NCBI GenBank assembly: GCA_900169235.1
Contig: FWCC01000266.1
Location: forward strand, 1-64,000
Source of the DNA: Zarea fungicola
Lineage: Eukaryota; Ascomycota; Sordariomycetes; Hypocreales; Cordycipitaceae
Length of the DNA stretch: 64,000 nt
Direction: 5' to 3'
Made by a program: the position numbers and the translations under genes. Positions 30,793 through 42,216 of the stretch are shown here, one piece after another. The notes beneath the pieces are model-generated. The model saw only the letters and a list, made by a program, of their open reading frames with translations, was not told where the DNA came from and did not search any database. Positions within the stretch are counted from its first letter, which is position 1. Every line of letters starts with the position of its first letter.

Positions 30793-32109
30793 CTACACTT
30801 GACCAATGTTGACATCCTTGACCACGTCAAACACCGTCTTGCCCAACGCACCCTTGCCCCGATACGTCTGCGCACATGCCTCGCGCACCCTGTCCAAATC
30901 CCGCATGTCTACGCGCGCACCCACCACGGGCCGCAGCAGCCCCTGCTCAGCATAGCCCCCGAGCAGACCCAGATCCTTGCCGTTGGGGTTGACAAACATA
31001 AACTTGTACCCGACGCCGTAGTATCTCGCCTTGAGCTGGCGCAGCGCATCGCTCGCGTCGAGGAACAGCCGGGCCGCGATGGGGAGGCGTGGTCTGTCCG
31101 GCCCGTTCATGACGCTCGAGTTTTGCAGGGTGGCGCCCGAGGGCATGGTGGCGATGGAGACGACGAGCCCGCTGCCCTTGACGAGGAGGGGCAGGAAGGC
31201 GACGGCCTGGCCCGTCGTGTCGAAGATGAAGTCGACGGACCTGGGGGGGATGACCTGGAGGGGGTCATCTTTGGTGTAGTCGATGACTGACCAAGTTAGC
31301 CCATCTACTAGAAATGCTGATATGTTGTGTGTACGTACTCTGATCAACTACATTCTCTCCAAGCAATTCCGGCACCTTGGGGACTTTGCTCGTCGATACC
31401 GTGGTTATGACCTTGGCAGCTTTAAAGACGTTTTTGGCGAGCTGGAGTGCATACGCGCCGGTGCCACCCACTTGACCATGTTAGCTGTACATCCCTACAT
31501 CCATTTTGCTTCAATTTTTTTCTTCAAATAGACCTACATCCTGCTGGCACAAAGACCGTCTTTCCCTCCAGCGAGCCGCTGTACTCATTCAGCGCCTGCA
31601 GAGCCGTCAGACCTGCGAGCGGAATCGACGCTGCATCGCCAAACGACAGGTTCTTGGGCTTGTGCGCAATGTAGCGCTCGGGACACACGGCGTATTCAGC
31701 CCATGAGCCTGTGAAAATTCAGGTCAGCATCGCTAATAAACGTTGTCATAAACATTACATACCTCTACTCGACTCCGGAAGGCGTACAAAGACCTCGTCG
31801 CCCGCCTTGAACAATGTGACACTACTTCCAACCGCTTCAATTATGCCAGAGGCGTCATACCCAATGACATATGGAAACCTTGGCCATTATTAGTCATACA
31901 AGTCTGAGAAAAAGTGCTCGATATGGAACGTACGTGTCCGTGAGCGCCATCTTGAACGCGCCATCGGCCTTTTTCACGTCCACCGGGTTGATGCTCGCCG
32001 CATGCACCTTGATGAGAATCTCATCCGGGCTGGTAATGGCCGGCTTGGGCACACTGGTGAGCTCGTAGGCGTCGGGCTTGGAGTGCTTGGGAATGGTGAT
32101 AGCCTGCAT
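30793..32109 (-). CDS. Medium-chain dehydrogenase/reductase (quinone oxidoreductase-like)
   Basis: Five coding exons: 32109-31934, 31878-31763, 31708-31538, 31470-31339 and 31286-30793, with introns of 52-67 bp, giving 362 residues. The joined protein shows the GroES-like N-terminus ([20 protein letters not shown]), [15 protein letters not shown], the cofactor-binding loop [17 protein letters not shown] and DFIFDTTG. Zinc-ligand cysteines of classical alcohol dehydrogenases are absent, so it belongs with NADPH-dependent, zinc-independent quinone/enone reductases. The substrate is unknown. It is divergent from the Arb1 gene. Every intron junction restores a conserved segment, which supports the model. 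Confidence 0.87.
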
Positions 32110-33052
32110 CGTGTCTGTCTTTGTACCTGAACTTGACACTTGATTCCTGAGACTATTTTGGGTTGGAAAATTATGGATTACATTAATTACATTGAGGATT
32201 GATGGGGATTAAATAAAACAATAAAGTTGCCCTTGTTCTAGATGCAGCGAATTTTTCTCTTGTCCTTTACTAATTACGCGACGACATGCCTCGGCTCCGT
32301 CAAGACGAAAGCGACTAGGCGCTGCGATGCGATGGAAAAGTGGGGGACAAGTCCGCAAGCAAAGTGCGGACATGAACTTAATAATGCATGATTGTCCATT
32401 TATAAGTTATTAAGCTAGTAGTATGCAGAGTATTTAGTGCTTTTTAATTGCTTGGATCGACTGGCTCTTGTAAGGCTGCGGAGTTGGAAACGTGGTCCTA
32501 TAATTATAATTATAAACTCCGTTTCAGACCACTTTTTAATCAAATCAATCCTGGTTAATCTCCGTATTATGTGATGCACCAACAATTCAGAGATTCCCTT
32601 TTCGTCCTCGGTAAACCGGCCCGAATTGAAAACGCCGATGCAACTAGTTATCCCGGCTTACACAGATTAACCCGCTGGTGCATCGGAACAATCGTGCGTG
32701 AATCAGACTTGTTGTGTGATGTTGAGTGATGTTGAGTTGAATGGCCTCATACAACTTATTTTTAATGAGTGTCACCTAATGAATGTTACTCTTTGCTAAT
32801 TAGACTCATTTCTCGTCTTGTTGTTTCTGTACTTGCCGTCTGTAAGATGTTGTGCAACACAAGCTGTATGAGCCAGGCTCACTTCACCGGCCGCAGCCAA
32901 GGCAAACGGCAGTTTGTTTGCTGAGCAAAAAGTGAACGGCTGGCCGCAGACGAAACTGGCACCTGTTCTTTTCTGCCTTTTCTTCATCTTCCTTCTTTCA
33001 AACCCAAACAATCACTCTTTCTTCAACGTCTTCTCTTTGCGGAAAAAAAATC
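32110..33052. other. Divergent promoter region between MDR and Arb1 genes
   Basis: This 943-bp stretch is AT-rich and lacks a supported gene. A 71-codon open frame at 32796-33011 overlaps the likely Arb1 5' leader and has no family resemblance. Confidence 0.4.
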
Positions 33053-34592
33053 ATGGACTCCGACGACGAAATTGAAGCCATTCAAGGTCGCAATTTGGAC
33101 CACGAGCAGAAGCCGAAGAAGAGGAAGAAGAACAGGCGCCCAAAGAAAAAGAAAATCACTGGATTTGAAGGTACGCAACTAACAATGTTCCATCTGGCAA
33201 ATGACTGAGCCCGAAATATAGAATACTACGCTGATGCTCCCACGACACCAGAAGAAGCGCTCAAAGAGCAACAGGAGCTCTACTCGAGGTATGCCACCAA
33301 CTATTCCTCCGCCATTACCACTTGCAGATTCATACTAACTTCTCCTCATAGTACGGTCCCGTTTGAACAGTCAGTTAAGCGTCTTCGTCATTTTGAAAAA
33401 CAGTCTGCTAACTACAAACAGACGCATCCAGACCTGCATCCACCGCTACCGCTCCCGCCGGCGCTTCGACAATGAAGCCGCCCTCTACTTTGAGGAGTAC
33501 GCCTTTCTTGGCGGCATAGACATCAGCGGCAGCCGCTTCACCGAGCAGGGCCTCGAACCCACCTCCCTCCTCCCCCAAGCCCATACCGCTTCCCAAGACC
33601 AAGACGCCTCGGCCACCACCACCACCGCCCCATCACGCTTCTACGACGGCAACACCGACAACTGGACCGTCGACTTTTCCACCGTCGTCGCCGGCTTCCT
33701 CTCCATCTCCCTCGTCGGCCTCACGGGCCTCGAGCCCACCCCGACCGAAAAGGCCATCGCTGTCATTGAGAATTTCCTCCGCTACGTCCTCCAGCACGAC
33801 GTCTGCCCCGAATACGCAGACGACGTCCGCGGCGCGCTGCAGGTGTGCAAGCAGGCGCGGGAGGAGTGGCCGCGCACGTACCGCTTCAAGAGCAAGCTCC
33901 CGGGCGCCTTTCAGCTCGCCGCCGCGCAGACTTTTGACGTGCATGAACAATCCGACTGGTCGCGCTGCCAGCCCGACACCACTGGTACATGCACGCCCCC
34001 GGTAGTGTTTTACGCATCGCTCGTGGCCGCGGGACTGCCCGCGCCGCCCAAGGACGCTGATACGGGCCGCAGCGCTGTCGAGATTGTGCGGCAGTTTACC
34101 GCCTCGCTGGCGCTGCGGAGATTGGAGATGCCGAGCGAGGCCACGGTGAATTACTTTTGTCGTCTGGCTCTTGCACCGGCGGCTGCAACCTCGCCTTCCT
34201 CGTTAGACGGAGATCAGCAACATACACCACTGGGACTGCAGCCGCTTGGTCGCGCCGTGTTTCGTCCGACGGTGATTCAGGACGGGTGGGTGCGTCAGAG
34301 CAAAGCCAGTCCCATCGGGGAGGAGGAAGACGTCGTCTTCTTCTTTGAAAAGGAAATTCTCGAGGAAATGACGCTGGGCATGAAGGTGACGGCGTGCGTG
34401 GCGGAGCTGAGCATGGGGTTCCGGTTCGTCAAGAAGTTCGAGGTGGTGCAGCCTTCCTTCTATGTGTTTCTGCCGCAGCACCTCACGAGGTACTTTAAAC
34501 CGCCGACTGTTAATGACCGGCCTCCGAGGTCGATTCATGATGCTGCGGGGGCGACGGCTATGGAGGAGGATGGAGAGGGACAGGAGGAGTAA
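33053..34592 (+). CDS. arb1: Argonaute siRNA chaperone (ARC) complex subunit Arb1
   Basis: Exons 33053-33170, 33222-33288, 33352-33369 and 33422-34592 give 457 residues. One exon is only 18 bp (TVPFE) but is needed to join ALKEQQELYS to QRIQTCIHRYRSRRRFDN. The N-terminus has an acidic start (MDSDDEIEAIQG) and a lysine/arginine-rich stretch. The body matches the Arb1 domain (ALYFEEYAFLGGIDISG; DNWTVDFSTVVAGFLS). In fission yeast Arb1 binds Argonaute with duplex siRNA and is needed for heterochromatin formation; the role in this fungus is inferred. The C-terminus is acidic (EEDGEGQEE). Confidence 0.88.
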
Positions 34593-35084
34593 ATGACTTT
34601 GGGGTTTTCGCCACATTGCTAGTTTTTATTCAAGATGAAAGTCCTTGCCTTGAGGCTTCTTCTCCCGATTACATGGGAAGAAGTGGGCGACACATTTGCT
34701 GTTCAGAGATGAGCTGTTTTAATGTGAAAAGTATATGCAGATTATTAACTCGCTATATCCATCCCGTCTGCGAAATCCATGAAATAAACACAAACAGCTG
34801 CTTCTAATACAGGCCCTGACCAAATAAGAACAAATGTGCAGCCAACGCCGTAAATCAAAAACGGATTGAACCAGCGTAAACAGAAATTACCAAGTTGAGA
34901 CTTTGCAAAATAACAAAATAACAAAACACCAAAACTCAGACAGCGGATCTGACTCACTGTCCAAGTTTTGCACACTGGTGATGACAATATCCATCAAAAT
35001 CATTGCCGCCAAGAGACAAATCGGCAAGAGGCAATCGCCAATCGGTACAATATCAGACCTCAGATTCAACCGTCAGCCCGACAT
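34593..35084. other. Convergent 3' region between Arb1 and Pmp3-like genes
   Basis: No gene is supported in these 492 bp; AT-rich sequence with likely terminators of both genes. Confidence 0.4.
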
Positions 35085-35693
35085 TTAATCGTGCGACTGA
35101 ACCTTGTGATCTCCAGCAACGGCCGCCGCATACGTAGGAGGAGTCTGCTCCTCAGAGCGCCCAGCACCACCGTTATTCGTCACGCCCTGCTGCTGCTGTG
35201 AGGAAGCAGAAGCATTGTTGTTGTTGCTGCTGGCGGCCGTCGCGCCATAGTTCATGCCACCGTGGGGAGGAGGCTGGTGCTGCTGCTGGCCGTTGGGCGG
35301 CGGCGACTGGACGTAGACGTAGGTGACGCGGCCGCTCTCGCCGTCGTGGTGGTGGTGCAGCGTCTCGTACTCGTAGGGCGGCTCGGGGAACTTGGCAATG
35401 ATGTACCAGGCGTGCAGCAGGCCGGGGATGTAGCCGAGGCAGCAGAGGAGGATGTTGATGAGGGAGTCGGCGCTGCAGATGCCGCACTTGACCCAGACTG
35501 TAAAAGTCAGTATACGCACATGAATAAATAAGTCCATATATGTATATATGTAGAAGCATTTCGTGGCAATTTTGAAATAAATGTCGAGTTTTGCATCGAG
35601 ACTTCATCATGCCGGTGGCGGGGTTCAAAACGTACCAGGCAGAGGAGGGAAGAGAATGGCCAAAACGCCGAGGAAAATGTCTGCGGAGCACAT
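35085..35693 (-). CDS. Pmp3/RCI2-family membrane proteolipid with extended tail
   Basis: Coding exons 35693-35636 and 35497-35085, separated by a 138-bp intron, give 156 residues. The joined N-terminus reads ADIFLGVLAILFPPLPVWV and continues with LINILLCCLGYIPGLLHAWYII, the two membrane segments of Pmp3/UPF0057. These small plasma-membrane proteins influence ion balance and salt or cold tolerance. The tail of about 90 residues is hydrophilic, with histidine, asparagine and glutamine runs and a PPTY motif near the end, a site type bound by WW-domain ubiquitin ligases. Such long tails occur in fungal members. Confidence 0.88.
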
Positions 35694-37111
35694 GATGATT
35701 GAGGAATGAAAGAAATCACAGCCGTCTATCGTTAAGCAGTCGAGCGCAGAATGGATTCAATCAACAGAGATACCGTTGAAGAAGCGTTGTTTTTGTTGTT
35801 GCAAAGTCAACCGGCTGCCTAGGCATTTAGTCTTTACGCTGTAAACGAGCGCAGACGTCACGAGGGGACGAGGTACAAGGTACATGGCCAGCTTTTTTGT
35901 GGAGCCTCTTTTCACCTGGAGAGCTTGCGTAAGGCTGGCGCGGCTCGAGGCATCTGATTGGATGGGACTGGTGGCGTGAGTGGATCAGCTGCGATGACTC
36001 TACCGGGTCTCAATGTGGAAGTTACTGCGGCTTACAAGGAAAAATTCTGAAGTCGGAAGATTACGTAGTGGACGACGAGTACGGTGTAGGGTCTGATACA
36101 ATATGATTAAAATTTAGAACAATGGAAATATTGGTATTGCGGCATGTGTACTCTGTACGGCCCTAGGCATACAGGCCTTCCACTGTATAAAGTCGTTCCC
36201 TTTTTCTACCAGGAGACCAGCGAGAAATAGCAACTCTCTGGTTACTGTGTAGCACTCTCTACTACTATCCAGCAGCTGGAAATGGCAAAAGCGGGTGGTC
36301 TTGGACCGGCCGATTTGGGTCCCTGCAATCATACATGTTATCGACTATTCTGTACCAGGCAGGCCGTTTTTATAAAAAAAAAAAAAAAAAGTCTTGTCTT
36401 GTGCCTTATTAGTCCTCTCCGGGAGTTTTAAAGTAATTACTTTCCCACATCTTTCACCAGCACTGTCTTACACATATGGACCAACCTGCCTTCAGTTCGG
36501 CAACTAACTCCATAACCTACTTCGAGGTAGCAAAAAGAAAAAAGAAAAAAAGGTCAAATTTTCTCGGAGCAACCTCGAATTGAAAGTAAACTCATTGAGC
36601 GCTTTAAGACCTGGCCAACAATTTATTTCGGTCACAGCAAGCTGCCAGGCGGTATGTAAGACCTCACGAACGAATGTCTGAATACATGGGCACGGCCATT
36701 TCCGCTCCAGTTAAGAGTACCTTTCCGGCATTTGCGTCAATACAAGTATATCGAAACTTGATAATCTTTGTGGTACATGTCCTTGGATTCACTGGGTAAC
36801 TTTTGCTGCGAAACGGTACTGTCTTCTCCTGTTAAATAATACTTGATTGTTTCACCGGTCATCGCCCAGATTACCGAACCCCCCCCCCCCAAAACATCGC
36901 TGTCTAAGACGGCAGCGCATTCCAGCAAGGTTCATTTAAGTTTGCGACAGCATTCAGACTTCACGGCTGAATAACTAACCAACCAGTTGCCTGTCCATTC
37001 CAAGTACATTAGCCTTCCCACAAAAGATGCCTATATAAGCCCCTCCCTCTACTTTCATCAGTTACTCTTGCGTTTAGACTCTTTGGTATAGAAAACTACA
37101 AGGAACTAAAA
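35694..37111. other. Intergenic region, 1.4 kb
   Basis: Contains the Pmp3-like promoter, a 17-base A run near 36374-36390, a 12-base C run near 36879-36890 and the promoter of the small secreted protein. No other gene is supported. Confidence 0.4.
37032..37038 (+). promoter_or_regulatory. TATA box of the small secreted protein gene
   Basis: TATATAA lies 80 bp upstream of the ATG at 37112, followed by a pyrimidine-rich stretch, as is common in highly expressed fungal genes. Confidence 0.55.
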
Positions 37112-37330
37112 ATGAAATTCGTCACCATCGCCATCTCGTCCCTTTTGGCTGGCCTCGCTCTGGCGGCCCACCCCAACTGCGATAGGGAATGTCCCCCTGG
37201 CGAGCATTTGGTAAAGTTAATGCTTTCTCTTTATTATGCCAGTATTACTAACACAGTCTTCTGCTAGGAACCCAACTATTGGAGTCCCAAGTCTGGTTGT
37301 GTGTGTATTCCTGATGGTGCAGTCCAGTAG
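37112..37330 (+). CDS. Small secreted cysteine-containing protein (53 residues)
   Basis: Exons 37112-37210 and 37268-37330, with a 57-bp GT-AG intron, give a 53-residue precursor. Residues 1-19 form a clear signal peptide (MKFVTIAISSLLAGLALA, then A). The mature part of about 34 residues has four cysteines (23, 27, 44, 46), enough for two disulfides. A TATA box, an A-rich leader (AAAATG) and a short intron support a real gene. It could be an effector-like, antimicrobial-like or surface peptide. I do not recognise a family. Confidence 0.75.
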
Positions 37331-37791
37331 TTGAGGGCGTGCTGGTACAAGGTATCAATTTCGAAGCCCGACAAGAGGAATTGGTTTCACCTTGACTCGC
37401 TGTTACTTTACACCATGTAGGGCAGGCCGTTGTTTACAAAATCAGAAACCATTTTTGTCAATGACTGCGTGTATATATTGTAAGCCTGACGGCCTCTATT
37501 GACGCCGTGTCCCTCATCAACGAACTATTATTCGTATCGTACTCTTTATTATCCAAAATATTCCCAGTTGTGTCGTATATCTTAAAATAGGACTCGCCCC
37601 AAGTTGTGTAAAGGGGCGAAAAAAATAATTAAAGCGACCGTAACATCATATACCATGCCCATGTTCCATGTATCGCCAAAGAAAAACCGGAGAAAGAAAA
37701 ATGAAGGAAAGGACGCCATAATCGTGTACAAGGTCTCTAGATGCATAAAACTTGAAAAAAAAAAACCATTGAATACCCGTGTACCCATCCA
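37331..37791. other. Convergent 3' region between secreted peptide and kinase genes
   Basis: AT-rich, with no supported gene in 461 bp. Confidence 0.4.
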
Positions 37792-40700
37792 TCACTGATC
37801 CCCGTCTCCAGCCTCGCTCGTCGCCGGCGTGAGAATATTCATAGCCTCCAGCGCCGCCCCAAGAGCCTTGAGCCGAACCGGCTTCGTCAGGAACATGTCC
37901 ACCCCGCTGTCCGTCGCCTCGTGCTGCACGCTCCGCGACGCCAGGCCCGTGAGCGCCAGGATCGCCACGCCCTTGAGCCGGTGCGCCCGCTCGTGCGCCC
38001 TGATCCGCCGCGTCGCCTCGAGCCCGTCCATGACGGGCATGGAAATGTCCATCAGGATCGCCGCAAACTGGCCCGGCCGCGCCGTGTACGCCTCCACCGC
38101 CTCCTTGCCGTTCACCACCATCTCGTGCACCCGCCCCAGCTTGTCCATGTAGGCGCCGAGGACCTTGAGGTTGATGTGGTTGTCGTCGACGAGCAGGATG
38201 CAGTGGCCTTGCTCCTCTTCCTCTTCCTCCTCCTCCCCCGTCGTCGTCGTCGTCAATGCCGTCCCAATCTGCGTCTCTTCCTCCGCTTCCGGCGTGGGCT
38301 CATCCGATAGCCACACGTCGGCAGTTGGTGGAGGCGGTGGCGGGCTGCTCACTATATCCGCAAGGCTTGCTCGGGGCTCGGGTATCGTCTCCGCATCCGA
38401 ATACACGCGCCGTATCATGGGCGGCGGCGGCGACGACGCTGCCGCCACATGGTCGCCGCTGGCTTTTGTCAGGAGCTTGGCGTTGTTGTACAGGCTCTGC
38501 GCCCGGCTCGGTCCCTTGGGCCGCACAGCCGCCACGACCTTGGACAGGCCCATCCACCGCTGGTACGCGAGGAGGAGCGACTTGGCAAACGCGCGCGGGC
38601 CGATGGGCTGCGATATAAACTCCAGCACGCCGCCCTGCCCAATCCTCTCGTACCTGGACAGCTGCTGGTACGCCGCCACCGCGTCCTTGCACACCACCAC
38701 GTTGGGCGTCTTGGCCAGCTGCGCCGTCGCCGCAAAGGTGTCTGGCAGCGTGTCCGCCGACCGGAGCACCACGTCGGGCGAGTTGCCGCCCTCCTGATCC
38801 GACACAACCTCCATCTGCAGCCAGTCGCGGCAGATGCCCTCCACGATCCCTCGCTCATCGTCATCGTCGTCGTCGTGCGCCGCCGCCGCCGCGTTCCGCT
38901 CAAAGCCGCATATGCGGACGCGCATACCGCGCAGCTCGCGAAGCTGCTGCTCAAAGAGGCGCTCCTCTTCCGCCATGGCAATGGGCTCGTCAGGCGCCGC
39001 CTGCGAGGACTGCTCGAGCGGCAGCTTCACGGTTACCGTAGTGCCGACGCCGCGCGTGCTGTTGACGCGGATTCGGCCGCCGAGCTGGGACACCATCGTC
39101 TTGACCAGGCTCAAGCCCAAACCCGTCCCGGGCGTCAGCTCGTCCTCTTGCGAAAATGGCTTGAAGAGCCTGTGCCGTATAAACTCCTCGCTCATCCCCT
39201 TTCCCGTGTCCTGCACCGTCAGCTTGACAACCCGCTCCCCGGCCGCTAATCGCCCCGACTTGGGCGTCTCTTGGGTGAGCGACACGCGGATATGGCCGCT
39301 TGTTGTATACTTGAGAGAGTTGCCAAACAGATTCATAAAGATTCGACGAATGGCGCCCGGCTGCATGTAAAACATCCAGTTGCATTTGGGGTCGATGCAC
39401 AGATACACCGATACGACGTCCAACTCAAACCCCTCAGTGCCCACGCCGCTGTCCTGGCCCGGGCTCAGCTGCTCCACGGCCTGCATAAAGTCCAGCTTGG
39501 TATATCCCGCAATGTCGTTTAATGGCGACTTTGGCTGATGGGAGAGCTGCTGGATCGATTTGTGCTGAAAGTTGAACCCTGCAAAGATGCTCTGCGCGAC
39601 TTCCTCGACAATGCCATCGAGTCGGATGTTGGCATGAAGCTTCTTGTCGAGGTGCTTAGAGTCCATCCTCTTTCGATGTCTCGCTGGCGCATTTCCGGGA
39701 AGAGCTGACTCCTCTTTCAGCTTTCGCTGGAAGCTGTTGACTTTTGAGTGGTCTAGCAAATGATCAATGGTATCCAGCAGCGTCCGGCAGCACGTTTCAA
39801 TCACATGCGCAATGTTGCCCTGGAATCCGCTCAGCTCCGTGTCGCTCAGAAGCTCGGCGCCTAGAATGATACCATGCAACGGGGAGCGAAGCTCGTGCGA
39901 TAGGGAGCCGAGTGCATCGGATCGTGCCCTGTCGACCAACACCCTCTCCAGCTCGAGAAGCTCGGCAATGATGGCTTTTTCAAACGCGCGGAGAAAGCTC
40001 AGCTCGCCTTCGACGGAAAAGATGCGCGCGGGATTGAGTGTGTAGATGAAGCCGCCAGCCAACCAGCGGTCCCTTTTCAAGTCGCGCACCGGAATAAATG
40101 CAACGCTGCGAGCAGATGGGAATGCTTGGTGGATCAGTGTTCCTTCCTTGTTTCGGCTGAAACGGCCATGACGCCGCTTCTCCTGTGGTTCGTGCCCTGC
40201 GCTGCCGTTGACGCCAGCATCGCCAGCAGCGTTGGCGGGTCTAGATCGCACCCGATCATCGTCGTCAGAGGAGGAATCGGTGGACTGCAGTTCTCCACTG
40301 GCATCAAAATTGAAAATCTTTCCTTCGGGGTACCGGCGCAGCAGCTTGGCGAGGAAGCGACTTGGTAACTTGCCAACGGTGCTAGGAGCTGGCCCAATAC
40401 CGTCAATACTAGAAGTGTCTGTAGTAGAGAATCCGAGCATGTCGCATAAGAGGTCCGGCCTGGGTTCCTCGGCCGACTGATGATCATCGCCACTAGTCGA
40501 GGGTGATGCGTTGCCAGCAGATTCATTAGGGTCGGGGTCTGGCTCTGACGAAAGGGCATACGCTCCAACCGAGACCTCCATGAAAACGCACCCCTCTACT
40601 TCATAAGACTCCCTGATAATGTTGGCGGCCTTTGAGAAGACGAGTTTCGACTCGTCCTCATCTGTATCGGTGTTTCTTGCGTCGTCGTAGTTCGCGTCAC

Positions 40701-41759
40701 TGGCCACTGGAGTGGCTGGCCGTCGAATACTGGTCCGTGACGACGGAAGCGACGGGGCATCAGAGGCGTGCTGGGCTTCGTTTTGCACGCTGCTCCATTT
40801 TGCGGTGGGATTCTCCGTCAGGGCTGCGCTTTGGGCAACCTCTGCCAACTCATCCTCTTCCAAGGTGGCTTGTTTCTGTTGCTCCATTTGCTGCTGTTTT
40901 ACGTTGAGCGCCCCTTCCATCCCGACACTCTCTTGGAAATTGTCTTGGTTTAACGACGTCTGCCAGCCAGTAATAGTAGCTTTGCCTTCAATAAAGGAAC
41001 CCAAGCCCCTGTTCATACGCTCGTGTACCCGGGATGTGTTCATGGATCGGCAATTCTCCAGGTGTTCCATAATAGCATGCGACACGTCCCTAAGATGCCG
41101 CGTGCTGTCGTCATTCCACCCCTCGGGCATGGTCTGGCTCATGACACAGTATGCGCCAATGTTGATGCCCCGGCGCGTCCGGATCGGTACGCCGGCGTAA
41201 AATTGGCCAGCCTCTCCAAACTGGCAGTATGGTCTCGTTGCGAAGCGCGCATCCGTCACCAGATTCGGTACAAAGGACAGCGGGAGTTCAGCGGCGTCGT
41301 CGGTCTCAGTGCTCGGGCTCAGATAGAGCACATGGTCGCATGTTCCCTGGTGGCGAGGGATCGCACTGCCGCGCAGCGCAAGAGGGCTCGTGAGACTGTC
41401 GCTGGCGAGCTCTGGCGCTATCCGCATAAACGGCGCCGCCTCGGCAATGATATACTGGTGCGTCGCATCGAAGAGAGAGACAAACGCTCGGTCCGTCCTT
41501 GTCTGGTACGCCCCGAGCTGTGCGAGACCGCTCAGGACGGCGTCGCCCGCGTTGGTGAGACTGGCGCTGGGCAGTACATTGCCGTCTTGGAGGAAGTTAA
41601 ACTTTGTGGCGAGCGATGGCTCGTACCTGGGCAAGGTTAGGACGACATGGCCGCCAGAGGGGTGGACGTGGGGTTGGCGACAAACCTAAAGGTCTCGCGG
41701 GCTCTCGTTGCCTCGGACACAGCCTTTGCAGGCTTCCGGCCGTCGCTTGAGGCAGTCAT
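37792..41759 (-). CDS. Hybrid histidine kinase (GAF-HisKA-HATPase-REC)
   Basis: Coding exons 41759-41686 and 41626-37792 (59-bp intron) give 1302 residues. An N-terminal GAF-type sensor lies at roughly 60-220 (CQFGEAGQFYAGVPI, GINIGAYCVMS), followed by a long low-complexity acidic linker. The HisKA dimerisation domain has H-box GSLSHELRSPLHG (His about 602). The HATPase domain has N box NLFGNSLKYT, then DTGKGM and GTGLGLSLV. The C-terminal receiver has the acceptor Asp in ILMDISMPVMDG (about 1218) and Lys in FLTKPVR. It should autophosphorylate and relay through a histidine phosphotransfer protein to response regulators. The signal is unknown. No transmembrane segment is visible, so it is likely cytosolic. 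An ATG at 41849 would add 30 residues. Confidence 0.9.
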
Positions 41760-42216
41760 TGAACGGATACTAGAATATCGTTGCAGTGAGTAGTCAAGTA
41801 GTGTATGCACCGTCTGTGGGGGAGGGGCCACGATACCAATACTTTTCATACCTTCTTATTAGTAACGGTCATCGGTAGTGCGATCGGCGATGAAGTCGCC
41901 CCACCAAAAAATGTCATGACTCTGACGAGTGTGTCTCATCATCAACTTTTGCAACGAGGAGCGTGATTCGTTTACCTCTTTTTAATTCAGTAGACTATCC
42001 TTGAATGATTTTCGTTTCAATTCTGTTTATGAAGCACCCAGAATTCAGCATTAACCCTCATCTGCTGATGCAAGTCTCCCAGATGTCTATGACTACATGA
42101 TACAATGCCAACCAAAAGATGTAGAAAGTGTAAATAAGCTGCAGAACAAACATTTGCCCAAGAAACGCCAAGCGCCATTCCGGATGGAATCTGAAGCAAA
42201 ATCCCCTGACCTCGGT
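41760..42216. other. Intergenic between kinase promoter and Prp22 3' end
   Basis: No supported gene in 457 bp; holds the promoter of the kinase gene. Confidence 0.4.

Noticed and set aside
30787..31290. 167-codon plus-strand frame opposite the MDR reductase
   Set aside because: Overlaps the last exon of a well-supported reductase and has no recognisable features.
38449..39249. Long plus-strand open frames opposite the histidine kinase (also 41023-41640)
   Set aside because: Composition is typical of complementary-strand frames of GC-rich genes, and the kinase motifs on the minus strand account for the sequence.
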